A DNA stretch of 64,000 nucleotides from Lachnospiraceae bacterium (GTDB lineage Bacteria; Bacillota; Clostridia; Lachnospirales; Lachnospiraceae): NCBI GenBank assembly GCA_015057425.1, contig SVEL01000008.1, forward strand, positions 45,668 through 109,667, written 5' to 3'. Below the pieces are notes generated by a model. That model saw only the letters and a list, made by a program, of their open reading frames with translations. It made no database searches and was not told the origin of the DNA. Of this stretch, positions 17,399 to 26,261 are shown in pieces. The position numbers and the translations under genes were made by a program. The first letter of the stretch is position 1; each line of letters opens with the position of its first letter.

Positions 17399-19008
17399 AA
17401 GAAATCATCCTCCTCCTCAATTGTTTTATGGTAAAGTTTTCTGAAATTGTTATCTTCTAAGAAACAATTTTTTAAACGTATATAATCAACTTCATTAAGT
17501 TTAATTGTACGATACCTTGTTGAAAGCCCGGTGTTGATGGCTACAGTAACGGAATTGGTATTATAGTAATGAGAACCATAATCGTCGTCACTGTCATCCC
17601 CGTCAACCTCTTCAACAGCTTCCTTCAAATATTCACTCACTATTCCGATAGCTTCTTCGTCAGTGATTTTGTAATTATATATGCTGTGAAGGCTGTGGTT
17701 AAATGAAAAGTCACTGGTCCAACCGTCATCATCAAGCTCAATAGGAACAATAAAGTTGATTTTGTCAGTATCAGGGGCAAAGTGAATTTCCCTATAGCTG
17801 ACAATTGAAAAGTAAACAACAATAATCACCTGTATGAGTAAAAATAAAGGCATTGTAAGAATTCCCTTATAGGATTTATTAAATGACTTTGTTGATATAA
17901 TTTCATACAACATCATAATTGACATACATGCCAGCTCGATTGCAACGATTACAAATAATGTAAATGGATTGTCAGCAAGGTTGACAAAAAAGTCAACTAT
18001 ATCGACACCCGGATATATAAGCATGGCAATTGGTATAATTGTAAGCGGCATAGCCGGAATTATTCTGAAAATAAGCTGTAAAAACGGCGTATTTGAAGGC
18101 TTTCCGGCAGCCTCACTGTGCTTTTTCTTAAAGAATATAAGACCAATGATGTATGTAACAAATGCTAAGCCTAACGTATATATAATGGCATACAAGCCCG
18201 GGATGTCAAGAAATTGATCCAGTGAAATCATCATACCTCCGGAACTTCTTAATGTAAGGGCTGTAAGCAGGTTGGTGTTTATATTTGAAAACTCAGACAA
18301 TCTGTTAAATACGAGATGGTCTGTACCCAATGTTATTTCAGCACTAAGTATTGTAATAAATAAACGTGGAACCGCAAGAAGTACAGCGCTTACAACAATT
18401 GAAGAAAAGAGATTTCCTGTCATGGCGCAAGCTGTAGCAACAGTAACGGTTACGAGTATGCATACAATAAAGATTTCAATGGCATATATAAATGATTTGT
18501 ACAACGTAAAACCGAAAAAGTAATACAAAATGCCGTAAGTTACGGATGTTGTAACAAAGAAGGCCAATGATTGTACAAACGACATAAATACAATTGATAA
18601 AATATAACTCGTAAATATGCAACTTCTTTTGTGTGGAAATGAGTGAAAATAGTCACTGGCATTTCTCTTAGTAAGAAAGTTAAATAATCTGAAGGTTGCA
18701 ATAGAAACCAAAATCAGAAAGACTATAGTCATATAACTTGTATCAAACATTCCTTCACATGATAAATGAATATCGTCGAGGAAATCATTTAAGCGGCTTG
18801 CATAGTCAGGAATTTCATCTACATCACCATACAGCATCACATCAAAATGATTCATAAAGGAAAAATAAGCAACCATAAGTGCAGCTCCGACAGGAGTAAG
18901 GACTGAAAAGCCTATGGATATGGCAAGACCGATTATTCCGATAACTTTGTTTTGTCTTAAACCCTCACGAAATAGTCCCATGTCAAAATAATTTGATATT
19001 AATTTCAT
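17395..19008 (-). CDS. ABC-type multi-pass membrane protein, paralogue 2
   Basis: A 537-residue member of the same permease family as its two neighbours. The start MKLISNYFDMGLFREGLRQNK is aligned with them and the loop KRNASDYFHSFPHKRSCIF is shared. After about ten helices comes an extracytoplasmic C-terminal region of some 130 residues ending in acidic residues (EEEDDF). The ATG has an AGGAGGTGAAAT site. It lies 33 bases downstream of paralogue 1 in the transcript. The three differ mainly in the length of the C-terminal outer domain, which suggests separate sensing or binding roles. Confidence 0.8.
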   Translation of the reverse strand: MKLISNYFDMGLFREGLRQNKVIGIIGLAISIGFSVLTPVGAALMVAYFSFMNHFDVMLYGDVDEIPDYASRLNDFLDDIHLSCEGMFDTSYMTIVFLILVSIATFRLFNFLTKRNASDYFHSFPHKRSCIFTSYILSIVFMSFVQSLAFFVTTSVTYGILYYFFGFTLYKSFIYAIEIFIVCILVTVTVATACAMTGNLFSSIVVSAVLLAVPRLFITILSAEITLGTDHLVFNRLSEFSNINTNLLTALTLRSSGGMMISLDQFLDIPGLYAIIYTLGLAFVTYIIGLIFFKKKHSEAAGKPSNTPFLQLIFRIIPAMPLTIIPIAMLIYPGVDIVDFFVNLADNPFTLFVIVAIELACMSIMMLYEIISTKSFNKSYKGILTMPLFLLIQVIIVVYFSIVSYREIHFAPDTDKINFIVPIELDDDGWTSDFSFNHSLHSIYNYKITDEEAIGIVSEYLKEAVEEVDGDDSDDDYGSHYYNTNSVTVAINTGLSTRYRTIKLNEVDYIRLKNCFLEDNNFRKLYHKTIEEEDDFL

Positions 19009-19041
19009 TATTTCACCTCCTAAAATTATGGTGTGATAATA

Positions 19042-21249
19042 TTAATAATATAAGTCGTCGTAATATTCTTTTGTATAGATATCTTCAGCAGCTTTGATTT
19101 CTTCCATCTTTTCAAAAAGTTCCTTTGGTATATATGCATATCCTTCGCAATCAGTATAGAATGAATCGTTATATATAGAATAGGCAATTAATACATATCC
19201 GTCTTTTGAAAGTGAATCAATAGGAGTTTCTGAGCTTTTTAAAATTGCTTCGTAGAATTCTTTGTAAACTTTAGCATATTCTACATTATCAGTTGCATCC
19301 CAGTAGGAGTATGTCTCATAGTAAGAATAATCATCTGAGAAAAGTCGTGCTTCTATTGACATAGATTCATTAAACCAAGCCATATAAGAATCAACTTCAA
19401 ATGGTTCGGAATTTTCGATTTGGTTAAGCTTATTTACAGCATTTTTTAAGGAGTTAAAGAAACCATAATACTGACGAATATGATCATTTGAGTAATTCAT
19501 ATACATCATAAGTGTTTTTGGTGTGGCACCTGTAATAGGGAGCCAGGTATAAGTATCCATATTGTTTACCCATGCATTTAGCCTTATATAGAAAGAAAAT
19601 TCCTGATTGTTAAATATACGTAACCACTCTCCCGGCTCTAAAGTGGCAATTTCACTTCTGAGGCTGTCATACACTTTACGGGTAGCTTCATCATCTATAT
19701 CACGACCGTATATATCCATTTTAAGAGGATCAAACTCAGGAAGTGATGAGTAGATAGCGGAAATCTCTTCACTTTCGGTTAAAAGTGTATTGTATCGCTT
19801 ATAATCTACATCTGACATATAAAAGCTACGGTATTTTACGGTTAAGCCTGACTTGATACCCAATGTAACACGGTTAGGAGAATGACTTATATGTTCGTCA
19901 CCGGCAAGACGTTTATAATAATACTGTAATGTGTTGTCAAGTGAACGTGCAACGATTTCATTGATTTCATCATTGCGTATCTTTAATGTGCCAAGCGTTG
20001 CTGTATAATAGTCAAGGTCATAGTCATCATCTTCGATTACGATATAATCTATGTGTTCAGCCTTTGGAGAATAGTTAAATTCTGCAAAGAAAAGTCCGAT
20101 TGCCACAAATAAAATGACTATCTGAGCAATGAAGAACACAGGGATAGTAATTAATGATCTGAGAACATATTTTAACTTTCTTGTAGAAAGAAGCTCATAA
20201 AGGAGCATAATTACTATACATATAATTTCTAAAACAAAGATAAGGAAAAGTTCCTCAAGATCCGGTGTGTAGCTGTCTATAATCATATTGTAGAAGGCAG
20301 CAACTACTATAAGTGAAAGAGGTAAACCGGCGCAAAGTCGGAATATAAACTGTAACGCTCTGTTGTTTGCGGAATATCCGGCTGATTCACTTCTTCTCTT
20401 AACAAAGCACAGGCATGCAAGAGCAAAGTATGCTATTAGAAGAAGAACAGTATATCCTATCGATGTTAATGAATAGAATGCATCTCTTGCGTCAAATATC
20501 GAAGCAAGCAATAAGTTGGTAGTTGCATCAAAAACAGGGAGAAGCTTTCCGTATACAAAAAGCGGATAACTTTGTGTAACACAAGCTGTAATAACAAATA
20601 TAAGTAATCTCGGGAAAAAGAGTATAAGTAAAGAGGTTACTATATTTGAAAATAAATTACCTGTTATTGAACATGCAAAAGCTACTGCTGAAACTACAAG
20701 CAATGCACATATAAATATTGAAAATGTAAACTTAATCAGCATACCATATGAGATAAATATATATGGTGTTAAACATAAATAAACAAGAGAACTGATTAAT
20801 GCTGTTCCGAAAGTTATCATAAATATCCAGGCCAAAACTGCTGTTGTATATGATATAAATATACAGCTTCGTTTCTGCGGAAAAGCATGATAATAGTCAC
20901 AGGTTTTTCTTTTGTTTAAAAAACTGAAAAGAACAAGTGTAAGTAATGGTGCAACTATTATAAATATAAGATACATGTAGATAAAATCACCGGGGAATTC
21001 TACAGTGTATTTAAAAAGATCATCTCTGAAAAGACCTTCTGAATAATCATAGTCGAAGGCATATTTTCTTGTAGAAATAACCGATACGAACTGCCCTAAA
21101 GGAATAAGGACTGCGATAATGTTAATAAGAAGGAACGATACAAATCCTGCAACTCGTAGCTGTCTTATACCTTCAGAAAAAAGTCCGAAATCGAAAAAAC
21201 TGTTAAATTTTCTTTTTTTATTTAAAACGATATTGTTATTTTCGTTCAT
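19042..21249 (-). CDS. ABC-type multi-pass membrane protein, paralogue 1, long form
   Basis: A 735-residue protein with the same membrane core as the two genes downstream (FFDFGLFSEGIRQLRV near the start, KRKTCDYYHAFPQKRSCIF in the loop). It is longer by roughly 300 outer residues. This C-terminal part from about residue 410 is rich in Tyr, Asp and Glu and has no domain I can name. The gene directly follows the ATPase gene and is most likely its principal partner. The N-terminus has an additional lysine-rich cytoplasmic stretch of about 14 residues before the shared motif. Confidence 0.8.
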   Translation of the reverse strand: MNENNNIVLNKKRKFNSFFDFGLFSEGIRQLRVAGFVSFLLINIIAVLIPLGQFVSVISTRKYAFDYDYSEGLFRDDLFKYTVEFPGDFIYMYLIFIIVAPLLTLVLFSFLNKRKTCDYYHAFPQKRSCIFISYTTAVLAWIFMITFGTALISSLVYLCLTPYIFISYGMLIKFTFSIFICALLVVSAVAFACSITGNLFSNIVTSLLILFFPRLLIFVITACVTQSYPLFVYGKLLPVFDATTNLLLASIFDARDAFYSLTSIGYTVLLLIAYFALACLCFVKRRSESAGYSANNRALQFIFRLCAGLPLSLIVVAAFYNMIIDSYTPDLEELFLIFVLEIICIVIMLLYELLSTRKLKYVLRSLITIPVFFIAQIVILFVAIGLFFAEFNYSPKAEHIDYIVIEDDDYDLDYYTATLGTLKIRNDEINEIVARSLDNTLQYYYKRLAGDEHISHSPNRVTLGIKSGLTVKYRSFYMSDVDYKRYNTLLTESEEISAIYSSLPEFDPLKMDIYGRDIDDEATRKVYDSLRSEIATLEPGEWLRIFNNQEFSFYIRLNAWVNNMDTYTWLPITGATPKTLMMYMNYSNDHIRQYYGFFNSLKNAVNKLNQIENSEPFEVDSYMAWFNESMSIEARLFSDDYSYYETYSYWDATDNVEYAKVYKEFYEAILKSSETPIDSLSKDGYVLIAYSIYNDSFYTDCEGYAYIPKELFEKMEEIKAAEDIYTKEYYDDLYY

Positions 21250-21287
21250 AATATTAATCCTTTCTGAAAATACTAATTTGAAACTTA

Positions 21288-22184
21288 TTATATAATGTCA
21301 TCGAATTTATATCCTAAAGCTTCCATTTCATATGTAAATACTTCTTCAAGTGAAAGAGGAATAACTTCCAAAATAACAGGGTTAAGAGCATTTAATTTGT
21401 TTAAAATCTCTTCTCTGTCACCGTTTACAATCATATTTGTAACAGATGCATTCTTTTTGAAGCTGTGAATGTCGATATCACCAAAAAGTTCTTTGTCATA
21501 GTCATAGTTGAAAGCAATCTGAATCTTGAAACGACCTGTTTTAAGATTGTCAATATCGCTCTGAAGCACAAGCCCGCCTTTATGAAGAAGAGCAAGCTGG
21601 TCACATATGTCTTCAAGCTCTCTTAATGAATGTGAAGTGATGATTGCTGTTGCATTTCTTTCGATAACGTCATCACATATGATACTCTTAACAAGATTTC
21701 TCATAACAGGGTCAAGACCATCAAATGTTTCGTCGAAGAACATATAATCTGCGCGGCATGACAGTGCAAGAATGATAGCGGCCTGACGTTTCATACCTTT
21801 TGAAAATGTTCCTAAAAACTTCTTGGGATTAAGTCCGAATAATTCGGTAAGCTTTTTAAATCTGTCCATATCAAAGTCTTTGTAGATTGACTGATAGAAC
21901 TGAGCCATTCTGTTCATTGATGCACCCTGAAGGAAAAATAATTCATCAGGAACATATGCAATTCTGTTCTTTACATTCGGGTTTTCATAAACAGGTTCAT
22001 CATCAAAAAGAATCTGTCCGCTGTTTGGACGATATACGCCTGTAAGTAATCTTAAGAATGTGGATTTACCGGCACCGTTTGAGCCGACCATACCATATAT
22101 ACAACCACGAGGAATTGTACAGCTGACATCTTTCAAAGCTGTAAAATCTTCAAATTTCTTAGTTAAATTTTTTGTTTGAATCAT
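21288..22184 (-). CDS. ABC transporter ATP-binding protein of the YtrB type
   Basis: A 298-residue ATPase with Walker A GSNGAGKST, signature FSKGMKRQAAI, Walker B DYMFFDETFDGLDP and the switch His in ITSHSLRELED. The signature LSGGQ is replaced by FSKGM, as is usual for GntR-linked exporters. The C-terminal 80 residues after the H-loop form an extra domain. It lies 27 bases after the regulator gene and before three permeases, so it is the only ATPase for the operon. The Walker B Glu is present, so activity is expected. Confidence 0.93.
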   Translation of the reverse strand: MIQTKNLTKKFEDFTALKDVSCTIPRGCIYGMVGSNGAGKSTFLRLLTGVYRPNSGQILFDDEPVYENPNVKNRIAYVPDELFFLQGASMNRMAQFYQSIYKDFDMDRFKKLTELFGLNPKKFLGTFSKGMKRQAAIILALSCRADYMFFDETFDGLDPVMRNLVKSIICDDVIERNATAIITSHSLRELEDICDQLALLHKGGLVLQSDIDNLKTGRFKIQIAFNYDYDKELFGDIDIHSFKKNASVTNMIVNGDREEILNKLNALNPVILEVIPLSLEEVFTYEMEALGYKFDDII

Positions 22185-22211
22185 AATAAAACTCTTCCTT
22201 TCTAAACAATA

Positions 22212-22577
22212 TTAATTTTCGAAGGTCTCCGTTACAATGGAAATAACTTCATCTTTGGTAACACCTACAAGAGAAAGTTCCTTCAATAAATTTTTCAAAT
22301 CTTCAAGCTGCTTTCTTTTATTATTACAAAGAATATCCATAGCAGTATCGGAAATGAAACAGCCTCTGCCGGGAACGGAATATATGATTCCGCGTCGGTC
22401 CAGTTCAGTGTATGCCTTTTGGATTGTGTTTGGATTGATGGATAACTGTACTGAAAGACTGCGAACTGACGGAACTTGTGTACCGGCTGATAAAACACCT
22501 TTTATAACGAAATTTTCCATCTGTTCGATAATTTGTTCATAAACAGGGACCCTTGACATAAGGTCAATTGTGAACAT
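22212..22577 (-). CDS. GntR-family regulator, YtrA subfamily
   Basis: A 121-residue repressor with an N-terminal winged helix (PVYEQIIEQMENFVIKG, PSVRSLSVQLSINPNTIQKAYTELDRRGI, GRGCFI) and only a short helical C-terminal dimerisation tail. This is the mark of the YtrA subfamily. It is the first gene of the operon containing the ATPase and three permeases, and most likely represses it. An inverted repeat in its promoter has the layout GTGTA-N13-TACACT. That matches the binding site I know for B. subtilis YtrA, strongly supporting autoregulation released by an envelope-active compound. Confidence 0.92.
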   Translation of the reverse strand: MFTIDLMSRVPVYEQIIEQMENFVIKGVLSAGTQVPSVRSLSVQLSINPNTIQKAYTELDRRGIIYSVPGRGCFISDTAMDILCNNKRKQLEDLKNLLKELSLVGVTKDEVISIVTETFEN

Positions 22578-22628
22578 TAATACAACTCCTTTCTTATATC
22601 GATTTTCTTTTGCGTCATCTGATTAATA

Positions 22629-22653
22629 GGTGTACTATGGCATATAGTACACT
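22629..22653. promoter_or_regulatory. YtrA-type operator
   Basis: GGTGTA, 13 bases, TACACT. The arms extend inward (CTAT..ATAG). It overlaps the expected transcription start of the minus-strand operon, as a repressor site should. Confidence 0.8.
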
Positions 22654-22665
22654 GAATACAAAAAC

Positions 22666-22694
22666 AGAATATCACATTACTATCATAAAGTCAA
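22666..22694 (-). promoter_or_regulatory. Promoter of the GntR/ABC operon
   Basis: On the minus strand TTGACT, a 17-base spacer, and TATTCT. The YtrA-type operator begins about 13 bases downstream of the -10. The remaining intergenic DNA toward 22837 is AT-rich and should hold the promoter of the DUF1540 gene, which I cannot place. Confidence 0.7.
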
Positions 22695-22837
22695 CACCTA
22701 TATTTCATAACTTATTTACTTTATTTTTTATAAAAAATGATATATAATGAAAAATAGTTTTGCATAGTTTTTAAACATTTGAGCATATTAATGATGTAGC
22801 GATGTAATAACACTGATATTTTGGAAAGGAAAAAACT

Positions 22838-23167
22838 ATGCCATCATTAAAGTGTAATGTAAAATCATGTGTTCACAATTCAGACAACAAATGCTGTCTT
22901 GAAGTTATCCAGGTAGAAGGAATTAATGCTGACAATCCGACAGCAACAGCTTGCGGAAGTTTCAAACTTCGTTCTGACAGAAATGCGACAAACAGTTTTA
23001 AGAACAGCATTAATGAAAAGCCATCAGAACACGTGGCAGTAGATTGTAAAGCGCAGAAGTGTGTATTTAACAGTGAATGCAAATGTACGGCAAAGGATAT
23101 TGGTATATCAGGTCATAGCGCATGTACATGCAGAGAAACAGAATGTGCAAGCTTCAGTGCAAGATAA
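22838..23167 (+). CDS. Protein with two DUF1540 domains
   Basis: A 109-residue Cys-rich protein. Two copies of the DUF1540 pattern are visible: C-x3-C-x2-N...C-C...I-x-V-x-G...A-x-x-T-x-C-x-S-F at residues 6-42, and C-x3-C-x2-N-x2-C-x-C...I-x-I-x-G...C-x-C at about 70-106. Each has Cys residues spaced for metal binding. Single-domain forms are widespread in Clostridia; their role is unknown. The start has GGAAAGGA upstream. A short gap separates it from the exported glycosidase-like gene, and the two may be separately transcribed. Confidence 0.85.
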   Translation: MPSLKCNVKSCVHNSDNKCCLEVIQVEGINADNPTATACGSFKLRSDRNATNSFKNSINEKPSEHVAVDCKAQKCVFNSECKCTAKDIGISGHSACTCRETECASFSAR

Positions 23168-23238
23168 TTTAGCGATAACATTGTTCAGACAGATTGCAAT
23201 AATCCGTCTGAACACCTACATATATACAGGAGATAATT

Positions 23239-24291
23239 ATGAAAAGTAAAATTTGTTACGTTACATACGGATTTTTATTAATACTTTCTTTGGCATATGT
23301 TTTCAGATATTCAGATACATATGAGACTATGGAATTTACATATGAAGAAGAAACAAAGAAGAACAATAATGTGATACATAGTACAGGTGAAAAGGAAAAC
23401 AGTACAAAGCCTTCCACAGAAAATTCCACTACAAAGACTCCTGATGAGGGGAACGGAACAATCGGTGGTGAGAATGTTTCGGGAAATGATGAGGTAACGA
23501 CGGAGGAGCCGACTACTGAGGAACCGACTACAGAAGAACCAACAACTTCAGAGGCGGACAATTATGATTATTATTACAATGATGGAGATGTAAGAATTGC
23601 CATCAATGCTGTTACGGATAAAGAAAATAAACAGAAGTATTATGTGGCTGATGTACAGCTTTCTTCCATAAAATATTTTACAAGTATGTTTGCATATGGG
23701 AAGTACAGCACAAAGCTCAGACAGGGTGTAACGGAAATGGCTGAGATGACAGGTGCAATATTTGCAGTAAGCGGAGATTATTATAGTCAGCGAAGTAACG
23801 GATGCGTTATACGAAACGGCGTTCTTTATAAGAATACAAAAACTTCAAGAGATTTGCTTGTTATGTATGAAAACGGTGATTTGGATATAATTCCGTATGG
23901 TGAGTATCCGGATGGTGAAGAATTGATCGAACAGGGTGTTATTCAGGCATATATATTTGGACCTGCCATAGTTGAGGACGGTAAGGCAGTTGATGAGGTG
24001 AGAAAAACTTCTGATTATATAGAAGAATCTCATCCAAGAATGTTAATAGGTCAGATAGATACGTTGCATTATCTGTTTGTAGCTGTTGATGGAAGAAGAG
24101 ATGATGCGGTTGGTATGGATATATACGAATGTGGCGAGCTTATGGAATCTTTAGGCTGTCGTGTGGCATACAACCTTGACGGTGGCGGAACCACAACGAT
24201 GGTATTCCAAGGTGAAATAATCAATGTACCTAGTCAGGGAAGTGAAAGAGCCATAAGTGACGGAATTGGTATTCTGGGAGGTGGCAACTGA
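23239..24291 (+). CDS. Exported phosphodiester glycosidase (NAGPA)-like protein
   Basis: A 350-residue protein with an N-terminal membrane anchor (FLLILSLAYVF). A Thr/Glu/Pro linker (residues 50-112) contains three TTEEP units and part of a fourth. The outer domain is of the NAGPA/DUF2233 fold. Family motifs are AVSGDYYS, NGCVIRNGVLY, IFGPAIVEDGK, HPRMLIGQ, AVDGR and YNLDGGGTTTMV, then the closing AISDGIGI. Relatives cleave phosphodiester-linked sugars or process cell-wall glycopolymers. The substrate here is unknown. It overlaps the next gene by one base (TGATG), so the two are coupled and probably work on the same envelope structure. Confidence 0.87.
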   Translation: MKSKICYVTYGFLLILSLAYVFRYSDTYETMEFTYEEETKKNNNVIHSTGEKENSTKPSTENSTTKTPDEGNGTIGGENVSGNDEVTTEEPTTEEPTTEEPTTSEADNYDYYYNDGDVRIAINAVTDKENKQKYYVADVQLSSIKYFTSMFAYGKYSTKLRQGVTEMAEMTGAIFAVSGDYYSQRSNGCVIRNGVLYKNTKTSRDLLVMYENGDLDIIPYGEYPDGEELIEQGVIQAYIFGPAIVEDGKAVDEVRKTSDYIEESHPRMLIGQIDTLHYLFVAVDGRRDDAVGMDIYECGELMESLGCRVAYNLDGGGTTTMVFQGEIINVPSQGSERAISDGIGILGGGN

Positions 24292-25211
24292 TGGAAAATG
24301 TATATATTTCAGCGGCTGTTATGTTTGTATGTGTTGTAATCGCTTCAGTTATGTTTGATATACAATGCAGAAAAGTATGGCCGGACAAAAAAGTAAGTAT
24401 AGGTATGGTTTATGGGTCTTTAGCCCTTGTGTTAGGAGTACTTGGCGGAAGAACTTATTACTATTTTATAGATGTGACCAATATAGAAGCAGACTTTTTT
24501 GTACCTAATATGCAATTAGGTTTGTTCGGCGTTCTTGGAGGATGTATCATAGCTGCAGCAATAGTATGTCTTATATTTAAGATTAATTTTATGACGCTGT
24601 TCGATGCATTGGCACCAAGTCTTCTGCTTATAGTTATGGGACAGAGAATTAATGATTTCTTCTTAGGAACAAATTTTGGAAGAATTGTTGAAAATGATAT
24701 GTTAAAGCATTTTCCGATTTCGGTATATGTAAAGATGGGTAATTCCGGTTTTTGGGTTATTGCAGTATTTACATTAGAGTTTATATTATGTCTGGCATTA
24801 TTTGTTCTTGTTCTTATAAAACGTAAGGAAATCGGACGTGGAATCAATGCGTTACTTGTTATGTCCATATATGGTTTTGGACGAGTTGTCTTTGAAAGTA
24901 TGAGACAGGACAGTCTGTACATAGGATTTGTAAAAATTGCAGAAGTAGTGAGTATTGTGCTTGGTCTGGCTGCATTTATCACTATAATTGTTATATGTGC
25001 AAGAAAGAAATTTATTAATGTACCTACAGTGATAGCAATTTCAGTAGTAACCATAGGTCTTGTTACAGCGGCGTTTTTATGTGAATTCTATATGGGTTCA
25101 GAGGTTCAGGTGCTTTATACATCCATAATAGCCGGAGCTATGGCGATTCTGTCGCTGACATCACTTATGTTGTATTTTATTATTTTAAGTAGGGATGTTA
25201 AGAAAATTTAA
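24291..25211 (+). CDS. Lgt-like polytopic membrane protein
   Basis: A 306-residue protein with about eight helices. Several segments follow prolipoprotein diacylglyceryl transferase (Lgt): LGGRTYYYF, GLFGVLGG, DALAPSLLLIVMGQRINDFFLG-x-NFGR, and YGFGRVVFESMRQDS. In true Lgt the equivalent of the third motif reads GRIGNFxNGExxGR and is followed by HPSQLYE. Here the Asn/Glu core is altered and the HPSQLYE segment is not seen, so ordinary lipoprotein maturation is doubtful. It also has two extra C-terminal helices. It is coupled to the NAGPA-like gene, so a lipid-transfer role on an envelope glycopolymer is an attractive but unproved idea. Confidence 0.72.
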   Translation: MENVYISAAVMFVCVVIASVMFDIQCRKVWPDKKVSIGMVYGSLALVLGVLGGRTYYYFIDVTNIEADFFVPNMQLGLFGVLGGCIIAAAIVCLIFKINFMTLFDALAPSLLLIVMGQRINDFFLGTNFGRIVENDMLKHFPISVYVKMGNSGFWVIAVFTLEFILCLALFVLVLIKRKEIGRGINALLVMSIYGFGRVVFESMRQDSLYIGFVKIAEVVSIVLGLAAFITIIVICARKKFINVPTVIAISVVTIGLVTAAFLCEFYMGSEVQVLYTSIIAGAMAILSLTSLMLYFIILSRDVKKI

Positions 25212-25308
25212 TTTATATGTTGACACGAAGAAGTTGAGAAAATTTAATTTATATGTTGGCACGAAGAAGTTGAGAAAAATTCAAATTATCTGTTGACATT
25301 TTATTTAT
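25201..25308. repeat. 36-bp tandem repeat carrying -35 elements
   Basis: Two copies (25201-25236 and 25237-25272) differ by one base; a third, degenerate copy runs to about 25308. Each holds TTGACA or TTGGCA at nearly the same place. The first copy includes the stop codon of the Lgt-like gene. Confidence 0.88.
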
Positions 25309-25321
25309 TTGATGATAATAT
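25293..25321 (+). promoter_or_regulatory. Promoter of infC-rpmI-rplT
   Basis: TTGACA at 25293-25298 within the third repeat, a 17-base spacer, and TAATAT at 25316-25321. The copies upstream have no good -10 at the right distance. Confidence 0.7.
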
Positions 25322-25329
25322 AAGGAAGT

Positions 25330-25456
25330 TGTAAAAAAGAAAGCAGAGTTTTCCACTCTCACCTTGGCACAATGGAGTGACCAATGGTTAATATTTTACA
25401 TTAATCGTAGGATTATGTTTGGTATTAGGTGGATTGCTGTGCAGTCCACTTTTTTT
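25330..25456 (+). ncRNA. L20-type ribosomal protein leader
   Basis: The leader contains the segment CACTCTCACCTTGGCACAAT seen in the Firmicutes L20 leader, and ends in a terminator (GTGGATTGC with GCAGTCCAC, then seven T). Excess ribosomal protein L20 binds such leaders and causes premature termination, balancing IF3, L35 and L20. The structure was judged by eye. Confidence 0.78.
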
Positions 25457-25522
25457 ATGATTGAGAACAGGGTTAAACCTGTAAGGATTAGTTTGATTTT
25501 ATTCAATTGGAGGTGTACTACT

Positions 25523-26029
25523 ATTAGCGAATTAATGATTAATGAACAAATCAGAGACAAAGAAGTTCGTTTGATTGGAGAAGACGGAGAACAGCTTGGA
25601 ATTATGTCAGCAAAGGAAGCTTTAAAGCTTGCGAAAGAGGCAGATCTTGACCTTGTTAAGATTGCACCTACAGCTAAGCCACCTGTATGTAAGATTATCG
25701 ATTACGGTAAGTACAGATATGAGATGGCAAGAAAAGAGAAGGAAGCTAAGAAGAAGCAGAAGACAGTTGATGTAAAAGAGATACGTCTTACACCTAACAT
25801 TGAGCAGAATGACCTTAATACTAAGGCAAATAATGCAAGAAAGATTATCGAAAAAGGTGATAAAGTAAAAGTTACTCTCAGATTTAAAGGTAGAGAGATG
25901 GCTCATATGCAGAACAGCAAGCACATTTTAGATGATTTTGCAGAATTACTTAGCGATGTGGCAGTAGTTGATAAACCTGCCAAGTTAGAAGGCAGAAGCA
26001 TTATGATGATTTTAACTGAAAAGAAATAA
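25523..26029 (+). CDS. infC: Translation initiation factor IF-3, AUU start
   Basis: A 168-residue factor that keeps the 30S subunit free and proofreads initiation. The N-domain begins [19 protein letters not shown], the linker is lysine-rich ([12 protein letters not shown]), and the C-domain contains [17 protein letters not shown] place the start at ATT (25523) because GGAGGTG lies seven bases before it. The next ATG, four codons later, is too far from the site, and an ATG at 25364 is inside the L20 leader. AUU initiation of infC is the known basis of its autoregulation in other bacteria. It is the first gene of infC-rpmI-rplT. Confidence 0.93.
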   Translation: MSELMINEQIRDKEVRLIGEDGEQLGIMSAKEALKLAKEADLDLVKIAPTAKPPVCKIIDYGKYRYEMARKEKEAKKKQKTVDVKEIRLTPNIEQNDLNTKANNARKIIEKGDKVKVTLRFKGREMAHMQNSKHILDDFAELLSDVAVVDKPAKLEGRSIMMILTEKK

Positions 26030-26043
26030 AGGAGGAAAATATA

Positions 26044-26241
26044 ATGCCAAAGATCAAAACAAGCAGAGCAGCAGCTAAAAGATTTAAAAAGACAGGTACA
26101 GGTAAATTAAAGAGAATGAAGGCTTACAAGAGCCATATCTTAACAAAGAAGTCAACTAAGAGAAAGAGAAACCTTAGAAAAGCTACTATGACAGATTCTA
26201 CTAATGTTAAGAACATGAAGAAGATTTTACCATATTTATAA
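26044..26241 (+). CDS. rpmI: Ribosomal protein bL35
   Basis: A 65-residue basic protein of the large ribosomal subunit, of the usual length. It shows the pattern [20 protein letters not shown], then [13 protein letters not shown] and KRNLRKAT segments. The GGAGG site is nine bases upstream. It lies between infC and rplT, the conserved order. Confidence 0.97.
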   Translation: MPKIKTSRAAAKRFKKTGTGKLKRMKAYKSHILTKKSTKRKRNLRKATMTDSTNVKNMKKILPYL

Positions 26242-26261
26242 TATAGAGGAGGAATACTGAC

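Noticed and set aside
24291..25211. Plain annotation as prolipoprotein diacylglyceryl transferase
   Set aside because: Key Lgt motifs are altered or missing, so only a family-like call is supported.
25201..25308. CRISPR array made of 36-base repeats
   Set aside because: The copies are directly adjacent with no spacers, and no cas gene is present.
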